DNA from: Natronoarchaeum philippinense
GTDB taxonomy: Archaea > Halobacteriota > Halobacteria > Halobacteriales > Natronoarchaeaceae
Direction: 5' to 3'
Assembly (NCBI RefSeq): GCF_900215575.1
Contig: NZ_OBEJ01000001.1
Location: 620,001-684,000 of the forward strand
DNA length: 64,000 bases
The notes under the pieces are model-generated. The model saw only the letters and a program-made list of their open reading frames with translations. It was not told the origin of the DNA and made no database searches. Each line of letters starts with the position of its first letter. The stretch's first letter is position 1. Below are positions 59,450 through 64,000 of the stretch, piece by piece. The position numbers and the translations under genes are program-made.

Positions 59450-61822
59450 CTAGGGATCCAACAATTGATCGACCAGTTCGTGCGCCAGCCCCTTCGAGAG
59501 CGGCTCGTTCGCGTTCCCGCAGTGTGGCGACTGGACGCAGCTCGGACAGCCGTTCTCGCAGGAACACTCCGCGAGCAGGTCGCGGGTACGGTCGAGCATC
59601 TCGGGCAGGCGCTCGTACCCCTCGCGGGTGAGGCCGACGCCGCCGGGGTAGCCGTCGTAGACGAAGATCGTGCTCTCGCCGGTGTGGGGATGGCGCGGCG
59701 TCGACAGGCCGCCGATGTCGCGCCGGTCACAGAGCACTTCGAGCGGGAACAGGGAGATGAGCGCGTGCTCGGCGGCGTGGATCGCCCCTTCGAAGCTCTC
59801 CCCGTCGCTCGCCCTCGCCCGGAGATCGGCCTGCATCTCGTCGGGCTGGGTGAAATACAGCGCGCGCGTCCGGAGCGTCGTCTCGGGCAGGTCGAGCGTC
59901 TCGCGGGCGATCGGCTCGCCGCGTTTGGGATCGCGTCGCTCGAAGCCGGTGATCTGTTTTCGCATCGTCACCTCGGCGAACTTCACGGTCACGTCCTCGC
60001 GGTCGGGAAGCCGGCGTTCGTCGAGGTCACGCTCGACGGTGATCGTCTTGTCGTGGAGGACGCGCGTGTGGTAGTCCGCCCACGTCGGGGATAGCTCCGC
60101 GAGATCTCGGTCCAGATCGAGTTCGGTCACCTCGTAGCGCTGGCCTTGGTGGTGGTAGATCGCGCCCGGATGGGCGTCACGCAGGGCGTCGCCGAAGGGG
60201 AGGCTGGCGATGGCATCACCCGACCGGGCGTCGAGCAGTTGGATCTCGCGGTCGTCGATCGAGCGCAGACTCATCTCGTGCTGTGGACTGCCGTCGATGT
60301 CAGCCGTCCAGCGCACGCCCTTGTCCGTCGTCCGGCGTTCGAGGTCGCCGACCGATTCGAGGTCCGCGACGACATCCGGAAACTGGGCGCCGAAGTGGCG
60401 CTCGTCGTCGGCCGAGAGCCAGTTCTCGCGGGCCGCCGCGAGGACGTGGGGCGGGACGAGCTGGTCGTTCTCGGGGTTGGCGACGGCGCGCTCGGGGTCG
60501 CCGGCGAACAGCTCGTCGGGATTGCGCATCACGTACTGGTCGAGTTGATCTTCGCCGGCGACGAGCGCGACGAGGCTCGGGTCAGTGCCGCGGCCGGCGC
60601 GCCCGGCCTGCTGCCACGTCGCCATCTTCGTCCCGGGATAGCCGTCCAGAATCACGGCGTCGAGGCCGCCGATGTCGACGCCGAGTTCCAGCGCGTTCGT
60701 GCTCCAGACGCCTCGAATATCGCCGTCGTGGAGCCCGGTTTCGATCTCGTCGCGGCGCTCGCGCCTGAGCGCGGCCTGATACGCCGTGACGCCGGCGGCC
60801 TCGTCAGCGAAACCGCGCTCTCGAAGCTCGTCGGCGCTGTCGCTGGCGTACTGTTCTGCGGTCTGGCGCGCCCGGGTGAACACGACAGTCTGGTAGCCCC
60901 GGCTCACCAGATCGACGAACAGGCGTTTGGCTTCGACGTGGTTCGAACGGCGTCGACCGGAGCCCTGATCGTCGCGCTCGTACTCGGGCGGGTTCCACAG
61001 CAGCCAGTTGGTCGGGCCGGACGCCGACGCGTCCTCGTCGACGACCGCAAACGAGTCAGCCGGCTGGCCGGTCACCGTCCCAGCGTGCTCGGCGGGGTTG
61101 TCGATGGTCGCCGAGCAACAGACGAACTGCGGGGCACCGGCGGACTTCGTCCGCCTCGCCGACGAGCGTGGCTCGCCGCTGGCGTCGAAGCGCTCGCAGA
61201 GCCGTGACAGGCGGCGCAGCACGAGCGCGACCTGACTGCCGAACACGCCGCGGTACTCGTGGACCTCGTCGATGACGACAGTCTCCAGACGCTGGAAGAA
61301 CCAGTCCCACAGCCGGTGGCCGTGGGGCAGGATGCCGTAGTGGAGCATGTCCGGCGTCGTGAGCAGGACGGTCGGCTGGCGGTCCCTGACGCGTTCTTTC
61401 TCGGTCTTCGAGAGCCGACCGGTGTACCGATCCACGGTGACGCCGCTGGCGAACCCGAGATCGCCGGCGAGGTCGGCGAGCGTCTCGGCCTGATCGTTGA
61501 TCAGCGCGACCTGCGGGGCAATGTAGAGGGTGGTCGCCCGGCGGTCCAAGGCACGCTCGAACGCCGGGACGGTGTACGCGAGGCTCTTGCCGCTGGCTGT
61601 CGGCGTCGCCAGCACGGCGTTGTCGCCGTCGCGGATGCGCTCGATCGCTTCAGCCTGATGGGCGTACGCAGACTCGATGCCGCGGTCGGCCAGCGCACCG
61701 GCCAGTCGGTCCTCGACATCGAGCTCTGCGAGGTCGGCGTCGCCGCCCGGAACGGTGCGTCGCGCTGCGATCTGGCCGTCGTAGTACGGACGTCCGCGCA
61801 GCCACTCGATCGTCTCGTCCAC
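59450..61822 (-). CDS. MrfA/Hrq1-like SF2 helicase with DUF1998 zinc domain
   Basis: 790 residues. Walker A ATPTASGKS (72-80), DEVH VVIDEVHEYRG (about 186), and the second RecA domain ending QQAGRAGRGTDPSLV are present. The C-terminal DUF1998 domain carries the four-Cys cluster CSCENGCPSCVQSPHCG. MrfA/Hrq1 helicases unwind DNA 3'-5' and act in repair of interstrand cross-links and mitomycin damage. Distinct from the Lhr-type helicase at 37060. No partner mrfB-like nuclease gene is next to it. Confidence 0.92.
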   Translation of the reverse strand: MDETIEWLRGRPYYDGQIAARRTVPGGDADLAELDVEDRLAGALADRGIESAYAHQAEAIERIRDGDNAVLATPTASGKSLAYTVPAFERALDRRATTLYIAPQVALINDQAETLADLAGDLGFASGVTVDRYTGRLSKTEKERVRDRQPTVLLTTPDMLHYGILPHGHRLWDWFFQRLETVVIDEVHEYRGVFGSQVALVLRRLSRLCERFDASGEPRSSARRTKSAGAPQFVCCSATIDNPAEHAGTVTGQPADSFAVVDEDASASGPTNWLLWNPPEYERDDQGSGRRRSNHVEAKRLFVDLVSRGYQTVVFTRARQTAEQYASDSADELRERGFADEAAGVTAYQAALRRERRDEIETGLHDGDIRGVWSTNALELGVDIGGLDAVILDGYPGTKMATWQQAGRAGRGTDPSLVALVAGEDQLDQYVMRNPDELFAGDPERAVANPENDQLVPPHVLAAARENWLSADDERHFGAQFPDVVADLESVGDLERRTTDKGVRWTADIDGSPQHEMSLRSIDDREIQLLDARSGDAIASLPFGDALRDAHPGAIYHHQGQRYEVTELDLDRDLAELSPTWADYHTRVLHDKTITVERDLDERRLPDREDVTVKFAEVTMRKQITGFERRDPKRGEPIARETLDLPETTLRTRALYFTQPDEMQADLRARASDGESFEGAIHAAEHALISLFPLEVLCDRRDIGGLSTPRHPHTGESTIFVYDGYPGGVGLTREGYERLPEMLDRTRDLLAECSCENGCPSCVQSPHCGNANEPLSKGLAHELVDQLLDP

Positions 61823-61941
61823 GAGCGTTCTATCGGCTCCCCGGTAGTAACGATGTCGGCGAGGGCCGAGAGCCGAGTGAGCCCCTTTTCCCTTCCGAAG
61901 ATTCCGATAAATTCAACTCGAACTATATTGGTTGATATATC

Positions 61942-62376
61942 ATGTCCGCGCTCGACCTGTTCATGAAACTGCTCGGCGAGCCGTCCCGTGACGATCTCGA
62001 TCGGTCCGACACGGAGGCGGTGCAGTTCGACGAGCGCGCCAACCACACGCAGAACCGCCGGCGCGCGGTCGGCGGCAAGCTGTTCGTGACTGATCGACGC
62101 GTCGTCTTCGTTCCCCATACCTTCGACGACGTGCTGGGCGGCGCCCACGTCGACGTACCGCTCGATGCGGTCGAGACTGTTACGACTGAACCGGCCGACC
62201 GCTCGCCCGGGGCGATCGTCCGACAGCCGCTCGATACGCTGTTCGGCGGGAGCCTACGAACCCGCCTCCGTATCGAAACGGCAGACGGAGACGCAGAGCT
62301 ATTCCTCGTCGACGACATCGAGAACGCAATCGACGTGATCGACGGCGCCCGCGACGACCGCGTGGCCGAGCCCTAA
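61942..62376 (+). CDS. GRAM/PH-like domain protein
   Basis: 144 residues. AVGGKLFVTDRRVVFVPHTF and VPLDAVETVTTEPADRSPGA form the strands of a GRAM/bPH-like domain, then RTRLRIETADGDAELFLVDD. No membrane segment. Such proteins sense or bind lipids or partners; here unknown. TATA candidates GATAAATT (61906-61913) and ACTATATT (61922-61929) precede the ATG. Confidence 0.75.
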   Translation: MSALDLFMKLLGEPSRDDLDRSDTEAVQFDERANHTQNRRRAVGGKLFVTDRRVVFVPHTFDDVLGGAHVDVPLDAVETVTTEPADRSPGAIVRQPLDTLFGGSLRTRLRIETADGDAELFLVDDIENAIDVIDGARDDRVAEP

Positions 62377-62383
62377 TCAGCCT

Positions 62384-62866
62384 CTACCGCCGGCGGACCA
62401 GATCACTGAGCTTGCTCGCCAGCCCGGCGTCGTCACCGAGTTTGAGGTAGTAGGCGTCGCCGCCGTCCTCGTAGTAGGTGTCGATGCGGCGCTTGATCTC
62501 GAACCCGAGCGACTCGTAGAACTGCAAAGCGTTGTCGTTGGTCGCCCGAGCGTGACAGGTGACCGAATCGTGCTCGTCGGCCACGGTGGCGACGAGCCGT
62601 TTGCCAAAGCCCTCGCCGCGGTAGGCCGGATCGACCGCGAGAAACAGGATGTACCCGTCGCGGCGCACCGCCGCGAAGCCGGCGAGGTTGTCGTCGGCGT
62701 CGACGAGCAGGTGGACCGTCGAGCGGCGGTAGGCGTCCGCGAAGAAGCCGTGGCGCTGTTTGAGTACGCCCTCGGCGCCGCGGATCGTCTCTTTGAGTTC
62801 CCAGGCATCGTCCAGCCGCTCGTCGCTGCCCGGGCCGACGACGCGCGTTTCGACGTTGACGCTCAC
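62384..62866 (-). CDS. GNAT N-acetyltransferase
   Basis: 160 residues starting with GTG at 62864-62866. The start is decided by the TATA box 62890-62898, 28 bases upstream; a longer ATG version would include the box. The acetyl-CoA loop is VDPAYRGEGFGKRLVATVAD (R/Q-x-x-G-x-G/A), followed by CHARATNDNALQFYESLGFE. It acetylates an amine, perhaps a protein N-terminus or small molecule; substrate unknown. Convergent with the GRAM gene. Confidence 0.85.
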   Translation of the reverse strand: MSVNVETRVVGPGSDERLDDAWELKETIRGAEGVLKQRHGFFADAYRRSTVHLLVDADDNLAGFAAVRRDGYILFLAVDPAYRGEGFGKRLVATVADEHDSVTCHARATNDNALQFYESLGFEIKRRIDTYYEDGGDAYYLKLGDDAGLASKLSDLVRRR

Positions 62867-62889
62867 TGCTGATACGTAGTAACGACGCG

Positions 62890-62898
62890 AATATAATT
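62890..62898 (-). promoter_or_regulatory. TATA box deciding the GTG start of the acetyltransferase
   Basis: AATTATATT on the minus strand, 28 bases before GTG 62866. It sits just before the tandem repeat. Confidence 0.65.
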
Positions 62899-62899
62899 C

Positions 62900-63070
62900 C
62901 ACCGGCAAACTCGTTTCACTCGTTTGCCGAGCCTCGCGTCACTTCGTTCCGCGAGACACCGGCAAGCTCACCGTGTTCGCTTGCCAAGCGCTGCGTCGCT
63001 TCGCTCGGCAACACACCGGCGGGCTCGCTTCACTCGCCCGCCGAGCACTACCTCGCTTCGCTCGGTAGTA
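62900..63070. repeat. Three 57-base tandem repeats with co-varying hairpins
   Basis: Units start at 62900, 62957 and 63014 with CACCGGC, and a degenerate fourth at 63071 with CACCGAC: exact 57-base period. Each unit has hairpin 1: GGCAAAC/GTTTGCC (62904-62910/62922-62928), GGCAAGC/GCTTGCC (62961-62967/62979-62985) and GGCGGGC/GCCCGCC (63018-63024/63036-63042). The stems change but pairing is kept. A second hairpin is clear in unit 1 (CTCGCG/CGCGAG) and unit 3 (CTACC/GGTAG), weak in unit 2. It lies between the acetyltransferase and archease genes. Confidence 0.75.
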
Positions 63071-63157
63071 CACCGACGAACTCTCCGCTCGCCCCGCCGT
63101 CGCGAGCGCCGCGACGAACCGACCCATTGACGGTTGCCACCGTCGTCGTCCCGAGTA

Positions 63158-63568
63158 GTGAGCTACGAGTTGCGCGAACACACGGCCGATGTCGCCATCG
63201 AAGCCGAAGGGCCGTCGTTCGACGCCGTCGTCGGGGCCGTCGCCGACGGGTTGGCGGCCGCGATGTGCGACGACGTGCCCGCGGAGGGCGAGCGCTTCGA
63301 CGTGCGCGTCGACGCCGAAAGTCGGGAGGCACTGCTCTTTGATTACCTCGACGAACTGATCTACGAGCGCGACGTGCGCGGCGTCCTGCCGGTCGACAAC
63401 GACGTGGAAGTGACGGAACGGGACGACGAGTTCAGTCTGGCAGGCTCGGCCCGCGGCGTTCCGCTGTCGGCGGTGTCGGCCCGCGAGATCAAGGCCGTCA
63501 CCTACTCCGAGATGGAGGTCGCGGAAACGGCCGACGGCTGGCGCGCGTACGTCGTCTTCGACGTTTGA
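63158..63568 (+). CDS. Archease
   Basis: 136 residues from GTG 63158 (SYELREHTADVAIEAEGPSF). FDAVVGAVADGLAAAMCDD, FDYLDELIYERDVRGVLPVD and REIKAVTYSEMEVAETADGW match the archease family, including the Asp ligands for Ca/Mg. Archease activates the RNA ligase RtcB in tRNA splicing and repair. The rtcB gene is not in this window. The divergent neighbour is the acetyltransferase, with the tandem repeat between. Confidence 0.87.
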   Translation: MSYELREHTADVAIEAEGPSFDAVVGAVADGLAAAMCDDVPAEGERFDVRVDAESREALLFDYLDELIYERDVRGVLPVDNDVEVTERDDEFSLAGSARGVPLSAVSAREIKAVTYSEMEVAETADGWRAYVVFDV

Positions 63569-63659
63569 GCGTCGGCGTCGAACGAACCGCGCGAGCGTCG
63601 GCGTCGAGCCGCGGTGAATCGGGCGCTCGATCCGCGGACGCCGTCCCGAAGCGGGCGAC

Positions 63660-63667
63660 GTTTTAGT
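63660..63667 (+). promoter_or_regulatory. TATA-like box for the right-edge gene
   Basis: GTTTTAGT, centred 27 bases before ATG 63690, directly followed by the hairpin at 63666-63686. Confidence 0.55.
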
Positions 63668-63686
63668 GTCGGTCCCGTACCGACAC
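63666..63686 (+). promoter_or_regulatory. Hairpin/operator between TATA box and start codon
   Basis: GTGTCGGT (63666-63673) and ACCGACAC (63679-63686) make a perfect 8-bp inverted repeat with loop CCCGT, ending three bases before the ATG at 63690. It overlaps the predicted transcription start, the position expected for a repressor site. Confidence 0.5.
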
Positions 63687-63689
63687 GAC

Positions 63690-64000
63690 ATGGACAGAGG
63701 TGCTACGAGAACTGCGGGACGTGCGCTCGCGGCGATGACGGCGCTGTTGGTGCTTGTCCAGCCGGCGGCGGCCCACGTCAGGTACGTCTCGGACGACGAC
63801 GGCGGACCGACGGGGCTGGCCCTGCTCGCCGACGTGCTCGCCGACCCGCTGAACGCCGCCTTGCTCGGTGGCGGCGCCGTGACGACGCTGGCTGTCGCGC
63901 TGGCGTACCTCCGATTCCGGCCCGCCCGGACGGACCTGGCGGTGCTCCGGGAGACGCTGCTCGGGTACCGCGATCTGGTGCCGTGGATGTTGCGACTCGC
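63690..64000 (+). CDS. DoxX-like membrane protein, N-terminal part
   Basis: 103 codons before the window ends. A signal- or anchor-like hydrophobic start (MTALLVLVQPAAAHVRYVSD) is followed by DVLADPLNAALLGGGAVTTL, a second membrane helix, then YLRFRPARTDLAVLRETLLG and RDLVPWMLRL. The pattern fits haloarchaeal DoxX-family membrane proteins with an N-terminal extra segment. Only the first part is seen, so the call is tentative. The start is supported by the TATA-like box at 63660-63667. Confidence 0.6.
   Translation, partial: MDRGATRTAGRALAAMTALLVLVQPAAAHVRYVSDDDGGPTGLALLADVLADPLNAALLGGGAVTTLAVALAYLRFRPARTDLAVLRETLLGYRDLVPWMLRL

Noticed and set aside
57295-59730. Rhomboid gene extended upstream to 811 residues.
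   Set aside because: The extra N-terminus crosses the repeat-like intergenic region and the end of the helicase gene, and has low-quality composition; ATG 59145 begins with a membrane helix as expected.
62924-63130. A 68-residue plus-strand frame with 19-residue repeats, and the matching minus-strand repeat peptide.
   Set aside because: The 57-base period is a multiple of three, so repeats read as repeated peptide in any frame. The stem co-variation points to structure, not protein.
1-64000. tRNA, rRNA, RNase P or SRP RNA genes.
   Set aside because: Scanning by eye for T-arm patterns such as GGTTCGAATCC and for conserved rRNA segments found none; a covariance-model search would be needed to exclude a missed tRNA.

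Overview
This window is a piece of a haloarchaeal chromosome, about two-thirds G+C by eye. The proteins are strongly acidic, rich in Asp/Glu and poor in Lys. Many genes carry an archaeal TATA-like box centred 25-30 bases before the start codon, as expected for leaderless transcripts. The gene content is archaeal (CDC48, diphthamide Dph2, haloarchaeal RPA operon, GHMP-type shikimate kinase, archease, METTL5-like methyltransferase) and specifically haloarchaeal (amphi-Trp protein, bat-type HTH regulator, halophilic NuoCD, haloarchaeal actin homologue). I see no rRNA, tRNA, CRISPR array or complete insertion sequence. The genus cannot be fixed from this sequence; a Haloarculaceae-like organism is only a guess.

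Layout. 1-10 kb: end of a YyaL-type protein, an AI-2E family permease, small acidic proteins, a TraB/site-2-protease operon, a thioesterase, a membrane-anchored propeller-like protein and the bd oxidase genes cydA-cydB. 10-22 kb: 3-hydroxyacyl-CoA dehydrogenase, aldolase and fructose-bisphosphatase (translationally coupled, gluconeogenic), an ABC-2 exporter, an acyl-CoA carboxylase beta subunit with an epsilon-like head, an SDR with a palindromic insertion, and two PH-domain membrane proteins. 22.1-23.9 kb: a small lower-G+C accessory island holding a MazF-type and a RelE-type toxin-antitoxin pair. 23.9-32.3 kb: chorismate mutase and shikimate kinase, small conserved proteins, a lone nuoCD, CDC48 and a phosphatidylserine decarboxylase-family enzyme. 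33-41 kb: two sulfatase-fold hydrolases, an Lhr-type helicase and a CAP protein. 41-47 kb: the RPA/RPA-associated protein/phosphoesterase operon and a Tat-secreted alpha-amylase with a starch-binding domain. 47-57 kb: acyl-CoA dehydrogenase, a MacB/FtsX-like ABC operon, Dph2, and a membrane protein paired with an actin homologue. 57-64 kb: rhomboid protease, MrfA/Hrq1-like helicase, GRAM protein, acetyltransferase, archease and a DoxX-like membrane protein.

The most unusual structure is the island next to chorismate mutase. The last ten codons plus stop of that gene (33 bases) occur three times in the same orientation: at the real gene end (23863-23895), at 23117-23149 and at 22171-22203. The copies differ almost only at synonymous positions and each still ends in a stop codon. 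They bracket the two toxin-antitoxin modules one by one, and the two outer copies also share a further arm of about 35 bases. This is the footprint expected from successive site-specific insertions into the 3' end of a protein-coding gene, each bringing its own replacement 3' end. No recombinase is present.

Other points worth a look are: a 57-base tandem repeat whose hairpin stems co-vary (62900-63070); a related palindromic insertion inside the SDR gene; a 2-base frameshift in a conserved mini zinc-finger gene; the epsilon-like/carboxyltransferase fusion; the stand-alone nuoCD; and the actin homologue with its membrane neighbour.
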